Positions 1 through 10,200 of a stretch of 64,000 nt of DNA are shown here, piece after piece. Under the pieces are notes generated by a model. That model was not told the origin of the DNA and made no database searches. It saw only the letters and a program-made list of their open reading frames with translations. The DNA comes from Pycnococcus provasolii (lineage: Eukaryota > Chlorophyta > Pseudoscourfieldiophyceae > Pseudoscourfieldiales): the NCBI GenBank assembly GCA_049487715.1, contig CP150585.1, forward strand, positions 124,001 to 188,000, written 5' to 3'. Each line of letters begins with the position of its first letter. The first letter of the stretch is position 1. The position numbers and the translations under genes are program-made.

Positions 1-317
1 ACGGACCACTTATCGTAGTCCGTCGCCGTCGTGCGTCCCTTGGCGAAGATCGGCACAGAGTCCCCAGAATCACCACCAGAATCAACATCATCGCCAATTT
101 CATCACCGTCATCACCCAACATCGGAACAGGAACAGGAACCCGGCGCAGGAGTCCTTGACTGATGAGCGACTCCTCTTTCAGGACTCTGGAGACTTCCTC
201 CAAAACACACACTTCCGATGATACGTCGACATCTGAAGCCAGTACAACCTCAAGGATAGGGGCACTACTACCACTGCCAGGCAGAGTGCGCAGCGTTGAA
301 GAACTGATGCGCGCCAT
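1..317 (-). CDS. 5' end of an unknown acidic protein, cut by window edge
   Basis: An open frame starts with an ATG at 317 in a good context (CCACCATGGCG) and runs without a stop to base 1, giving about 105 residues of an incomplete protein. The N-terminus begins MARISSSTLRTLPG, is followed by a Val/Glu-rich stretch, and then an Asp/Gly-rich run ending near FAKGRTTATDYDKW. No family is recognised with confidence; acidic tails followed by a short basic DYxKW-like segment occur in several TPR and chaperone-associated proteins, but that is only a resemblance. A CCCCGAG element lies about 65 bp upstream (near 381), similar to the element found before other genes in this window. The rest of the gene lies left of the window. 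Confidence 0.6.
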   Translation of the reverse strand, partial: MARISSSTLRTLPGSGSSAPILEVVLASDVDVSSEVCVLEEVSRVLKEESLISQGLLRRVPVPVPMLGDDGDEIGDDVDSGGDSGDSVPIFAKGRTTATDYDKWS

Positions 318-390
318 GGTGGGAGCCGGAGGGAGGAATGAATGGAGGCTTCGAGAAGTTTGATCTGGGCGGGGAACTTTCCCCGAGCGA

Positions 391-484
391 TAACCCTAGC
401 CCTAACCCTAGCGCTAATAACCCTAACCCTAACCCTAGCGATAACCCTAGCGCTAATAACCCTAGCTCTAACCCTAGCTCGCTA
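391..484. repeat. Degenerate telomere-like CCCTAA/CCCTAGC tract
   Basis: About 94 bp made of CCCTAA units mixed with CCCTAGCG and TAATAA variants. It lies just upstream of the minus-strand gene at the left edge and resembles interstitial telomeric sequence or a cluster of plant-type telo-boxes. It does not form an uninterrupted array, so it is not a chromosome end. Similar short tracts occur at 7056, 11408 and 42911. Confidence 0.75.
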
Positions 485-1379
485 ATCTTCCGTTCTTTTC
501 AGTTTTGGACTTTTGGTCAAGGAACGGTATTTATTTGCACGCACGTGATTAAATTCGTCGAAAAACCAGCGACCACGAAGTGCTTGCGCACCGGCGTTTC
601 GCCTAACTTATTTGAGTACTATGTGCAAACTTGCACTTGTTCATCTTGACTTACTCGGTAATATCATGCTTGATTACAGTGTGATCATGGTCGATATCAT
701 GGTATTCGAAGGTTGATATTGAAATCTCGATTTTTCTTTGATCATGGTTCTCTTCATGTATCATACGTGATATCAGTTGAGTCTAGAAGGGTTAGTATCA
801 GGTTTATCAGGTTTATCAGGGTTAGTATCAGACCTGATATCAAGCAAAGGACAACCTCACGTACCTTGCATAGTGAGTCGTCATCGTCGGGTCAGGGGTG
901 CCTACTGCTACAGCTGGCCGCGCGTGCTGGTTGGCAGCCGTGGCGTGCGTGCTGGCCGGCGTGGCCCCCGGCAGCCCTAAAAAAGCCGCCATGGCCGCCT
1001 TCTCTCGCTTGCGCTCTTCCTCAATTAACGTCGTCGAGGCGCTTGTCCAGGCGCTGCAGGAGTCTTACCATGAGGACCTCGGTGTTGCTCGGGTTGCTCG
1101 GGTTGGTGTTGCTCGGGAATCCCGTTCGTGCTTCTGCGCCTGCTCCTGCGCCTGCGCCTGCTCCTGCTCCTGCTCGAACGTGGTGGAGGAAGTCAGTTAA
1201 GGGAGGGGGTGGTGGGGGAAGTGCGTCGAGTGCGTCGTCCGAGTCCGTGTTCATGTCCGAGTTCATGTCGCCTATGGGGAGTGGTTTGGTATATGAGAGT
1301 TGTTACGGAATAGGAATGAACCTGTTACTAGAAGAAAGGGGAAAGGGGAGAGGGCACGAAGCTTGCGTCCCATGCTTCG
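485..1379. other. Gene-poor stretch with short repeats
   Basis: No gene is convincing here. Visible structure: repeats of the type GGTTTATCA and GGGTTAGTATCA at about 790-835, and a (GCTCCT/GCGCCT)n purine-pyrimidine biased tract at about 1136-1180 that reads as Ala-Gly on the minus strand and Ala-Pro on the plus strand. A minus-strand frame at 1021-1266 has a Pro run and ends in an Arg/Leu/Asp-rich helix; it could be a remnant of the coat-protein part of the adjoining retroelement, but this is a weak guess. Confidence 0.4.
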
Positions 1380-1381
1380 TG

Positions 1382-1895
1382 CTATTCCAAGAGTTTTTGT
1401 AGTTGTACCACCAAACTATTCGCTGTAAATTCCGTGCCGTTGTCCGACTGCAAGATGGCAGGCGGTCCGTATTGCCGAAAAAAGTGAACAAGCTCCATGC
1501 GAGCTGCCGGTTGTAGGGATTTGATGAAGTTCGACATCTCGAACGAAATTGGTCGCGGGTCCGAACACGGTAAGGCCAAAGCAGCACATAGGCGTGTCGT
1601 CGATTGGAAGATCACCGGCGATCACTTTTTCAATCTCGCGCGAGAGATTGCCGCGCCGGATAGCCATGAGCTACTCTGGCTCTCCGTCGGCCACATCGCG
1701 AACCGGTTTCGCCGCGCCGACTCGTGCGAGGCCTATGAGCCCCTTGGCCTTGTTGCCTGACACTTCCGTTTCATCACCGTTTCCAACCCGCGACGGCGTG
1801 TCACAAGTCACAACCAACAACAAATAATAAGTCAAGTTTGCGAGGGGCCCCGCCCGGGAGGGGCCCGGGCCTGCGTGCGGGAACCCGCCTCGCAA
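1382..1895 (-). mobile_element. Decayed retrotransposon integrase fragment
   Basis: On the minus strand the frame ending at 1382 contains FFRQYGPPAILQSDNGTEF (about 1430-1490), which matches the core of retroelement integrases: a GPPxxLQSDNGxEF strand carrying the second catalytic Asp. The upstream integrase part continues towards 1667 and 1895 but is split over different frames and has stops, and the third catalytic residue (Glu) is missing because the frame ends soon after. This is therefore a broken fragment. No long terminal repeats or target duplications were seen. The class (LTR retrotransposon or a domesticated integrase lineage) cannot be decided from this piece. Confidence 0.7.
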
Positions 1896-1984
1896 GAAAG
1901 CACGACCAGGGACGCATCCCCGAAATCCGAGGATTTCCCGCCCCCCTCATTTTTTTTCACTTCCCTTCATTCCCAGCATTTTCA

Positions 1985-4900
1985 ATGGCGCAGCTCCCGA
2001 TGATGCGCGCGCCGTGGGCTCCCCCTCTCCCCCCTCCTCCTCCTCCGTCTCAATCGGCTGCTGCTTCACAGCCTTTGGGTGTGGGTGTGGGTGGTGTTAG
2101 CCCGGGTGCGGGTGCGGGTGTGGGTGTGTCGTCGTCGGTAGTGGTAATTGTTGACGCCAGTGCCATGGAGTCCGTGTCATTCTCGTCTCTACTAAGCCGG
2201 GCCCTCTCGTCTGGGCGTCAGTCGGGCTCGGGCTCGCCATCAGCCTTGGGCGCCTCCTCCTCGAGAGTTGGCGCCTCTAGCTTGGTGGTGGATGCAGGAA
2301 ACGAGTTCGCGCTTCTCATCATGCGCGCACTCGCATCCTCCTCCTCCTCATCGTCGTCGTCGTCGTCGGCGGCGGCAAAGAGTGGTGCAGGTCCATCTCA
2401 GCTCGCCGTGACGCCGACGCCAACCGCGACCAACTCGTCAGGAGGATCTAAGCCTATGTCGATTGACAAGGTGGCGCCGGGGCGTATGGGAAACGTGGTG
2501 GCAGCGTCGCACAGGCCGATGAGAGCGCCGTGGGCAACGACGGCTCCCACGCCAACAACTAGAATGGCAGCAGGAGCAGCAGCAGTACCAGCAACAGCAA
2601 AACCGACAATAAGCAGAAGCAGCAGCATCCCACCCGAAAAAGTCGTCATCGCCGCCGCCGACCGCATCACCGCGCAAATGCTTCAGCCTGGAGTCGACGC
2701 CAACGCATCCATGCGCGGGGCACTCGCACTATGCTGGCTGTACCACGAGTGCCCGCAGGCACGAGCCGCCTTGCGCGCACGCATCGGCGCAGCGCTGCTC
2801 CCACTCAGCTCAACCGACGCAAGACCGAGGCCAGGGCACGCAGCGCTTCTCACGGTTGCAGGCGCGGTGCTTCGTGGAGTGAAAGCGCCCCTCCCGCCGT
2901 GCGTTCTCGCATTCGTCTCCGACGTCCTGCTTCCCCTGCACCGAACAAATGCGGTGGATAACACGTCAGATCCGCCGACGCCCGCGCTTGCCACAATACA
3001 AGAGTCGCTCGCCACGCTGTGCCTCGCACCATGCCTGGAACTGCATCCGCCACTTCTCGCGGACTGCCTCAGAGCCGTTGCCGCGGCGGCAGCACGCGGC
3101 GCGCCAAGCACCAAGGAAGTTCTTCTACTCCGGGAGGCGCAGGCGCTCGTCGAATTTGCACCGCCAGCCGCGCGAAAAGGTCGACTCGCAAAGGCTGCCC
3201 TGAGCGAACTTCTGCCGCACGTCACGTCTGCCATGCAAAGCGACCACTTCGCCGTCGCGGAGAGAGCGCTTCGTGTTCTTGGGTCGCATGCTGTCCTCGC
3301 GCTCGTGCTCGAGGTTCGCGCGGATGCCTACCCCAAATTGCTGCCCGCCGTCCTTCCATCAGACGCAAGCACGCACTGGAGCCGTGATGTGGCTGCCGCC
3401 CGTCTTGGTGCCGCAGAGGCGCTCCTCGACGCGGACTCGAAGATGTTCCACCAAGCATCCGACGCAGTGTTCGGAATACGCGGCGGTGCTGCTTGGGCAA
3501 AGGCGGAGCTAGACAAGCTGCGCGAGCGATCTGATCTCGCGGTGAACGTGCCACCCACCTCCTCGGCGGCGGCCGCGGCAGGCGCGTCGTCATCTGCGAC
3601 CGTTGCCCTTTCCGGATACGACGCGAACCTGCTCTTCCAAGATCTCGTCTTTCACGACGTTCTCGGTGCTGGAGCCTTTGCCACCGTGCACCGCGTGCGC
3701 CGTGTGGTAAAAGGCGCATCGCCGAGTACGTGGCCTTGGTTCGCCGTCAAGCACGTGAAAACTGACCGACTCGCTGAGCCTGGCGTGGCAAATGCAGTGC
3801 GTCGTGAGCTTGCGGTGCTGGCATCCCTTGGGGACTGCGCCGGCGTCGCTCGTCTCGTCGCTCGCTTCCGCTTCGAGGGTGGCGCCTACCTCGTCCTGGA
3901 GCTTGCGGAGAACGGTGACGTGCACACGCACATCGTGAGTCGCGGTGGCCTTGGACTGGTTGCGGGAACCTTCGTCGTCGCGAGCGTTTCGTATGCGCTC
4001 GGCTTTGTTCACCGACGCGGGTACGTCTACGGCGACCTTAAGCCCGAGAACGTGCTCGTCACTTCGACGGGTCACGTCAAGCTGACTGACTTTGGCGCGG
4101 CGAGGCCGTGCACCGCCGACGCGCATTCGGCGGTGCTCGCGTTTAGCAATGTGCTCGCGGCACTCAGCGAGGGCGACTACAGGGTGAAGCACGGCCTGCG
4201 CGAGGTACAGGCTGGCGACGCGAACTTCAGCAACGATGCCGACGACGGAGAGGCACCCGTCGAGGACGACGATCGCGTCGAGGGCACCGTGCTTTATTTA
4301 TCCCCCGAGATTGTCCGCGGAGCCGTGCCGTCTCCGCTGAGCGACTCGTGGGCGCTTGGCGCGCTCGCCAGATTTGTGTTCGTGGGCATTCCTCTGTTCG
4401 CGGACGCCGCTGACCCGCTCGCGGCCATTGCGTCCCTGGATGCCACGCAGTTTCCCGCTTCGCTGTGCCCGATCGAGGTGGCTGGCGCAGGGCCGAATGG
4501 CAGCGCGTCGCGTGCTCCCGCGGATGTTGAGGAGCTCGTCTGCGCGCTGATGGCGGTGAACCCGTCAGAGCGCATGTCGGCTGAGCAGGCGGCTGTGCAC
4601 GGCGCGGTAACATCGGCGCATGGCGATGTTAGCGAGCTGTGGGATCGGGCAGCACCGGCGCTGCTTCGTCAGCCGCCACGCAATAATGACGGTGCGCCGT
4701 CACGTGTGGCAACGTGGGCGCGTCGCCAGTCGAGCGTCGCCTGGCGCGTGGGTGGCGGCGCGAACGATGCAGCTGCATCGCTCGCAAGTGCAAGTGCGCG
4801 TGATGGCGCCGCGCCGTCGTCGGATCTGAACGCGCTCGGGCGTTCGATCGCGGAGACGGCGCTGGAGCGCGGCGCGTCCTTTTTACCTGGCGGCGGCGGC

Positions 4901-4996
4901 GGTGGTGGGTTTGGCGTTCTCCCCCCCGCCCCCGTACCGTCTCGTCTCTCGTCGATGAGAAGTGGCGAGGAGATGACGAAGGTGATGGAGGAGTAA
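1985..4996 (+). CDS. Ser/Thr protein kinase with N-terminal helical-repeat region
   Basis: 1003 residues. The start at 1985 is the first ATG after the promoter-like GC-rich stretch; the frame is open further upstream to 1838. Residues 1-210 are low complexity (Pro, Gly-Val and Ser runs); about 220-540 is Ala/Leu-rich and helical, resembling ARM/HEAT repeats. The kinase domain spans about 555-870: Gly loop GAGAFATVHRV, AVK lysine near 588, YGDLKPEN near 683 (the usual HRD is Y-G-D), DFG near 701, and LYLSPEIV (APE position) near 770. About 65 acidic residues are inserted between DFG and APE. The catalytic Asp, the DFG Asp and the Lys are present, so an active enzyme is expected. The LKPENVL and GTxxYLSPE motifs are closest to PDK1-like AGC kinases, but no PH domain is visible. 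The C-terminal 130 residues are disordered. Confidence 0.85.
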   Translation: MAQLPMMRAPWAPPLPPPPPPSQSAAASQPLGVGVGGVSPGAGAGVGVSSSVVVIVDASAMESVSFSSLLSRALSSGRQSGSGSPSALGASSSRVGASSLVVDAGNEFALLIMRALASSSSSSSSSSSAAAKSGAGPSQLAVTPTPTATNSSGGSKPMSIDKVAPGRMGNVVAASHRPMRAPWATTAPTPTTRMAAGAAAVPATAKPTISRSSSIPPEKVVIAAADRITAQMLQPGVDANASMRGALALCWLYHECPQARAALRARIGAALLPLSSTDARPRPGHAALLTVAGAVLRGVKAPLPPCVLAFVSDVLLPLHRTNAVDNTSDPPTPALATIQESLATLCLAPCLELHPPLLADCLRAVAAAAARGAPSTKEVLLLREAQALVEFAPPAARKGRLAKAALSELLPHVTSAMQSDHFAVAERALRVLGSHAVLALVLEVRADAYPKLLPAVLPSDASTHWSRDVAAARLGAAEALLDADSKMFHQASDAVFGIRGGAAWAKAELDKLRERSDLAVNVPPTSSAAAAAGASSSATVALSGYDANLLFQDLVFHDVLGAGAFATVHRVRRVVKGASPSTWPWFAVKHVKTDRLAEPGVANAVRRELAVLASLGDCAGVARLVARFRFEGGAYLVLELAENGDVHTHIVSRGGLGLVAGTFVVASVSYALGFVHRRGYVYGDLKPENVLVTSTGHVKLTDFGAARPCTADAHSAVLAFSNVLAALSEGDYRVKHGLREVQAGDANFSNDADDGEAPVEDDDRVEGTVLYLSPEIVRGAVPSPLSDSWALGALARFVFVGIPLFADAADPLAAIASLDATQFPASLCPIEVAGAGPNGSASRAPADVEELVCALMAVNPSERMSAEQAAVHGAVTSAHGDVSELWDRAAPALLRQPPRNNDGAPSRVATWARRQSSVAWRVGGGANDAAASLASASARDGAAPSSDLNALGRSIAETALERGASFLPGGGGGGGFGVLPPAPVPSRLSSMRSGEEMTKVMEE

Positions 4997-5064
4997 TTGT
5001 AATCATGATGAAAAGTTTGTACCATACACGCTTCCCTCTCATGTTTTTTTTCCCATTTTTAAAA

Positions 5065-5107
5065 AACCCCGAACGAATCACGACACGCCTAATCATTAGT
5101 GATTAGG
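5065..5107 (+). promoter_or_regulatory. AACCCCGAA element and 8-bp-arm inverted repeat upstream of RUS gene
   Basis: AACCCCGAAC lies at 5065-5074, about 195 bp before the RUS start codon. It is followed at 5088-5107 by a perfect inverted repeat with arms CCTAATCA/TGATTAGG and a 4-base loop TTAG. The first element recurs before other genes in the window. The inverted repeat could alternatively belong to the 3' end of the upstream kinase gene. Confidence 0.4.
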
Positions 5108-5269
5108 GGTTGGAAACACGTCTCGTTCTCCCTTTTTTCCTTCTCCCCCGGGCTGCCCCACGGGTTGCTTTTTCCGACGCGCTGAGCTCAACGCAACATG
5201 CCCATGCCCGCGTGTCAGTAGTGGCGGCGGCTCTGCTGACGTGGCACTTGGTTCTTAACTGCTCCTCTT

Positions 5270-6859
5270 ATGAGTCCGCTTGAAGGGGAAGCATCTCCTC
5301 CTCTCTCTTTGTACGAAGTTAACTCGACTGGACGGCGCGCTTGGCGTTATGCGTGGGATAACTCCACTAAAAGACTCATTAAAACGCCGTGTGATGATGG
5401 CGACTCCTCCTCATCCGATGTCGACTTGAACGAATCCGCGGGGAATTCCGTAACAAACTGGGGCAAGTCTGCCTTGCCCTCGTATAATAAGTTTCTCTTG
5501 TCGTTTCGGAAACGCATGCTACTTAACGCACAGTGCACATTCCTACCCGCAGAAGATGCTGTCACGTCCGACTACTGGTCCTACGCGAGGTGGAGATTCG
5601 TACAGCGAATAAGCAGCTCGTGCATGCAAGTGCTCAGCACGCAGGCTATGCTGCACGCCGTGGGCGTCGGAGGTGGGCGCGTGGGAGGCGCGCTGCCCGC
5701 CGCCGCGGCGCTCAGCTGGGTGCTGAAAGACGGACTGGGAAAAATGGGAAAGCTAGTCGTGAACGCAAGCTTCGCCAACGACTACGACGCATACGCCAAA
5801 CGATCGCGATTCCTATCCAGCGTCGGGTACACGCTTGCCATTGGCGCGGAGATGGCAACGCCACGCGTGCCGCCTTCGCTGTTTCTGCTCGTCGCGGCGT
5901 GCGCGAACGTCTTCAAAAGCGTGGGCACCACAGTCGCGAACACTGTGCGGCTGCCCATCCAAAAGTCGTTCGCGACAAGGGAGAATACCGGCGAAATTGC
6001 CGCTCGCACGGGAACGCAGCAAGTGGTGGCTGACAATCTCGGACTTCTGCTGGCAATCGTCATCTCCACCACACTCATGCGCGAGCCCACCAAGGCTGCC
6101 TCAAAGGTGGCGGGTCCTGCGATCGCGAACAACATCGGGAAGTGGGCAAAAAGTGCCGTCAATGCTCCCGCCAAGAACGCGAGGAGGCTGCTGTACGCGT
6201 ACCCTCCGCTCGCATTCATGGACATGGGGTGTATATGGCTTGAGCTCAAATCGGTACACATGCGAACGCTCAATCCGGAGAGACTTTCGATCCTAGCGGA
6301 GGATTACGTGCGCCAAGTCCCACCCGATCCACGACGTGGCACCACGGCACGGCGGTCATCGCGCGCCGAAGCACTTCTGCCTGGCGAGGTGAGCCAGCGG
6401 GAGAGCTTATGGGGTCCTCTGCGCCTCAGCAAGCCCGCAGATCCCATCCCACTTGAGGTGGTTCCTCTCGGAGCGCTCGTCACATCGCGCGAGGAGCTCG
6501 ATGACGTGCTAAGTCAGCAGGCGAAAGGCCGGTCATGTTACCTGGTGTACCGCCCGCGTGTACGCCGCTCGAAGCAGAAGCGCCGTGGCGAGGCGGCGCT
6601 CGCGATCGCGAAGGGTGCGCCGACGAAGGATATCGTGCAGAGCATGCTACAAGTGGCTTATTTGCGCGCTCTTCCCTACCAGCGAGGTCTTTCGGAATCG
6701 CAGGCACGTGCTTGGGCCATTGGCACGGCACAAAAGTGCGCGGAGCGCGAGAGTTCAAAATTTTTAGAGAGTATGCGCGAAAGAGGTTGGGACGTCTCCG
6801 GCGTGCTTCTCCCGTCGACGACGTACTTCAGCGTGAAGCCGCCAGTCATCAAGCCGTAA
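5270..6859 (+). CDS. RUS family (DUF647) membrane protein
   Basis: 529 residues. The central part (about 130-370) matches the Root UVB Sensitive/DUF647 family: AAALSWVLKDGLGKMGKL, then KRSRFLSSVGYTLAIGAEM, then LVAACANVFKSVG, and a segment with TGTQQVVADNLGLLLAIVIS. In plants these proteins act in plastid or ER-linked processes including UV-B sensing and auxin transport (RUS1/RUS2), and animals have one member; the biochemical activity is unknown. Several hydrophobic segments in this region fit membrane association. The N-terminal 90 residues are polar and variable. The C-terminal part (400-529) is the conserved RUS tail containing SCYLVYRPRV. No plastid transit peptide is obvious. The gene lies 270 bp after the kinase gene on the same strand. 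Confidence 0.88.
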   Translation: MSPLEGEASPPLSLYEVNSTGRRAWRYAWDNSTKRLIKTPCDDGDSSSSDVDLNESAGNSVTNWGKSALPSYNKFLLSFRKRMLLNAQCTFLPAEDAVTSDYWSYARWRFVQRISSSCMQVLSTQAMLHAVGVGGGRVGGALPAAAALSWVLKDGLGKMGKLVVNASFANDYDAYAKRSRFLSSVGYTLAIGAEMATPRVPPSLFLLVAACANVFKSVGTTVANTVRLPIQKSFATRENTGEIAARTGTQQVVADNLGLLLAIVISTTLMREPTKAASKVAGPAIANNIGKWAKSAVNAPAKNARRLLYAYPPLAFMDMGCIWLELKSVHMRTLNPERLSILAEDYVRQVPPDPRRGTTARRSSRAEALLPGEVSQRESLWGPLRLSKPADPIPLEVVPLGALVTSREELDDVLSQQAKGRSCYLVYRPRVRRSKQKRRGEAALAIAKGAPTKDIVQSMLQVAYLRALPYQRGLSESQARAWAIGTAQKCAERESSKFLESMRERGWDVSGVLLPSTTYFSVKPPVIKP

Positions 6860-7055
6860 AGTCCAGTCCAAAGATCGAGCATAGCACGAGGCTCATGCTC
6901 ATTCCAGTAGACTAGTGTAATCGAGATTACAGTAAGTATGCCGTCCAACAATCTGCCAATGCAAGCAAGGTGACATAATCTCGTCGGCAACCAGCCAGCG
7001 TGTGATTTGGTTAGTTGGTCGGTTCATGTGAACGTGGGGTGGGACCCATGGGTTT

Positions 7056-7110
7056 CCTAACCCCTAACCCCTAACCCCTAACCCCTAATTAAATCAATGT
7101 ATTCGGGGTT
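7056..7110. promoter_or_regulatory. CCCCTAA array and AACCCCGAAT element before DIS3 gene
   Basis: Five tandem or near-tandem CCTAACCC/CCCCTAA units occupy about 7056-7090. ATTCGGGGTT (the reverse complement of AACCCCGAAT) follows at 7101-7110, about 95 bp upstream of the ATG at 7204. In land plants short telomere-like motifs (telo-boxes) sit in promoters of ribosome and RNA-processing genes, and the downstream gene is an exosome nuclease, so a regulatory role is plausible but not shown. Confidence 0.5.
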
Positions 7111-7203
7111 GGGACTTCTTCTCGGCCTGCTTGGTGCGCCGCCATACCAACTATTTTTATTTTATTCTTCCCATTATTATTCTCCCTGGCAGTTTCCTGC
7201 ACC

Positions 7204-10200
7204 ATGTTCAGCCGCACGTCGTTCCACAAGAAGAATAGAGGTGGTGGTGGTGGTGGGCGAGGAGGAGGATTGGTGAAAAAACACACGGTAGAACACTACC
7301 TGCGTGACGACATATCCTGCGGCGCGCCAGATGCGCCGCTCGCATACCGAGGTGGAGAAGAGTCAACCCCGTGTGTTCTTGGCACGGCGTCTCAGGCACA
7401 AAGGTACGCGATTCTTGCGCCTGATGCCGCGCGCGCACTCCTGGACGTTGCAGAGCAGGCGGCTGGTGCGCTAGAAGATGTCATCCTGCTGGCGTCAGTC
7501 CTCGACCACCTCAAGACGCACGGAGCGTCGCGCATGGCGGACCGGTGGCGTGCACTGGCAAGCCAGCAGAATCCAAAGCGGCGCGTCTTTGTGTTCAGCA
7601 ACGAACACCACAAGGACACGTACGCGGGCCCGCAGGCGAAAGGCGAATCGCCCGAAGCGCGCGATGCCAGGGCTGTCGCCAAAGCGGCGGCGTGGTATGC
7701 AAACGCCATGGCGGGAACAGGCATTGCCATCCACGTCGTGACGGACGAAGCGACGATACGTGACGCCGTGCAAGCAGCCACCGCAGACTCAGGACAAAGT
7801 ACCGATACGCTGATCTGTGAGACGCCTGTGCAGCTCGTCGAGCGTGACGCGCCAACGCACGTCGACTCCGTGCTCCGGTCGACGCCGGCAGCCGGCGCCG
7901 GCGGCGAGCAGAAAGCCAAGCAGGCTGCTGGTGGCCTATTTGCCGAACAGCTCAACGCCGCACAAGTGCGTGCTGGATTGCAGTCAGGTGCACTATACCA
8001 GGGAACGCTACGATGTTCTCGGTTTTCGAGTAACAGTGGATACGTTGGCGCACGAGGGGCTTCGGACACGGACGGCTTCGACATCGCGATCAAGGGCAGA
8101 GCGAACATCTCGCGCGCGACGGACGGCGATCTCGTCGCAGTGCAAATCATCACCGCCGCGGAGGCGGAGGCGGCAGCGAACAACGACGGCGACGACGGCG
8201 ATGACGGCGATGTTGGTCTCGCCCCAGATGTGGCTGCGGACGCAGGAAAAGATTCGTCGACGAGTACGAAACGGCAGGGACGCGTCGTCGCCATCCTTCG
8301 GCGTGCATGGCGTGAGAGAGGCTACGCCGGGTGCCTCGACACCGATTCAATGGCGAAAGGAGCGGCGACGTCGACGTCGTCGTTCGAAACGCGCGTGCTT
8401 TTCGTACCTCACGACCGGCGCATGCCAAAGGTGCGTCTCTGGACGAGGCAGGCGGCAAACCTGATGGATCAGCGCCTCGTCGTCGCGCTGGACGAATGGC
8501 CCGCCGATTCACCTCATCCGCAAGGCCATCTTGTCAAAGTTCTGGGGAAGATTGGCGACAAGGTTTCTGAGACAGCTGTGGTGTTGCTCGAGCACGACGT
8601 CAACAGTCTTCCATTTACGGAATCGGTGCATGCATGCTTGCCGCCTCTGCCGTGGAAATTTCACGAGGAACGCGACATGTGGGTTGGCGGCGGACTGCGT
8701 GCCGGATTCGAAGATGGCGGCGGCGATGACGAAGACGCTCTCATGCTGCCCGCGTCAAAAGATGGAAATGATGCTAATGCAGCTGGCGCCACACCGATCA
8801 GCGATGTGGCAACAGCGACGGACAACTTCCTTGACGGCATGACAACACCTATGGACACGACCACAACCTCCGCCATGCCATCGTCGGCATCAGCGGCACG
8901 TCCGACGCAGCGTTTGGACCTCAGACATGTTCACATATGCTCAGTTGATCCGCCAGGCTGCCGCGATATCGACGACGCGCTGCACTGTTCCATCAGCGCC
9001 GACGGACGCAAGGTGAGCGTGGGCGTTCACATTGCGGACGTCGGGCACTTCGTCCAGGCGAACACCGCACTTGACGCGGAGGCTTCGCGGCGTGGCACAA
9101 CTGTGTATCTCGTGGATCGGCGCCTGGACATGCTTCCCAAGCCACTGACGGAGGATATATGCAGCCTGAATGGCGGTGTCGAGCGTCTCGCGTTCAGTGT
9201 GCTTTGGGAATTCGATGTAGACGAGTGCTTCGAGAGCCAAGGGTCAAGCGAGTCGTCAGCCAGTGCGAAGCGGCGTCGAACGACGGGGGAGAATGCCGTA
9301 CCAACAACGAAAACTGGCTTCCGATTTCCAACGTGTGAGGCGACGTTTGTGAAGACTGTCATTCGGTCCCGACGTGCGATGACGTACGCGGAGGCGCAGG
9401 CGTCGATTGACGATGCGAACGACGCAAGCGAGACGGCGCTTGGGCTGCGTCGCCTGCTCGCTCTTGCGAGATGCATGCGCCAATCGCGATTCGACGCTGG
9501 TGCGCTGAGCCTCGCATCGAGCGAGGTGAAGTTTTCGCTTGACGCGGAGACGCACGATCCTACAGACGTAGGCGTGTACCAGCTTCGCGAGACGAATGCC
9601 ATGGTCGAGGAGTTCATGTTGGCGGCAAATGTGGCCGTGGCGACGAAGCTTTCTGAGCTATTTCCCGAGGCGGCAATCCTTCGTCGCCACCCGAATCCCA
9701 CCGCTGAGATGCTGCGCCCAATGGTGCAGCTCGGCAAGGCTCTTGGCCTTCCGCTATCAGACGACGTGTCCACATCGTCCAAGGCGCTTGCGAAAGGCCT
9801 CGACAGTGCGACGCGCGACGACGACCCGACGTTCAACAAGGTTGTGCGAATGCTCGCGACGCGCTGCATGCAGCAGGCTGTATATTTCACGTCTGGCGAC
9901 GTTCCCGTTGAAATGGCGAGGCGACACTACGGTCTTGCGATGGCGTGCTACACGCACTTCACGTCGCCGATTCGTCGCTATGCCGATCTCATGGTTCACC
10001 GCATGCTCGCGTATGGCTTGGGGTACTACGATGCCGAGTTGGGCGTGTCATCTGAAGCACAGGCTGTGGTGAAGAATCTCAACTATCGGCATCGCAACGC
10101 GCAGCTTGCAGGTCGTTCGTCCGTCGAATTGCACACGCTGCTTTACTTTGCGTCGAAGTTTGGTGACGTTCCTCAGCTTGAGCCTGGACGGATCACGAAG

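Noticed and set aside
163-649. Plus-strand frames at the left edge
   Set aside because: They are opposite to the better supported minus-strand gene at 1-317 or consist of telomere-like repeat translated as Asn-Pro.
713-1402. Plus-strand frame with Ala-Pro repeat and a signal-peptide-like stretch
   Set aside because: The repeat is a simple GCTCCT/GCGCCT tract open in several frames on both strands, and the frame starts in low-complexity DNA; no domain or codon pattern supports a gene.
9027-9890. Long minus-strand frame opposite DIS3
   Set aside because: It lies antisense to the conserved RNB domain and shows no protein features; similar antisense frames lie opposite RUS (5782-6273), LIG4 (20539-21195) and others.
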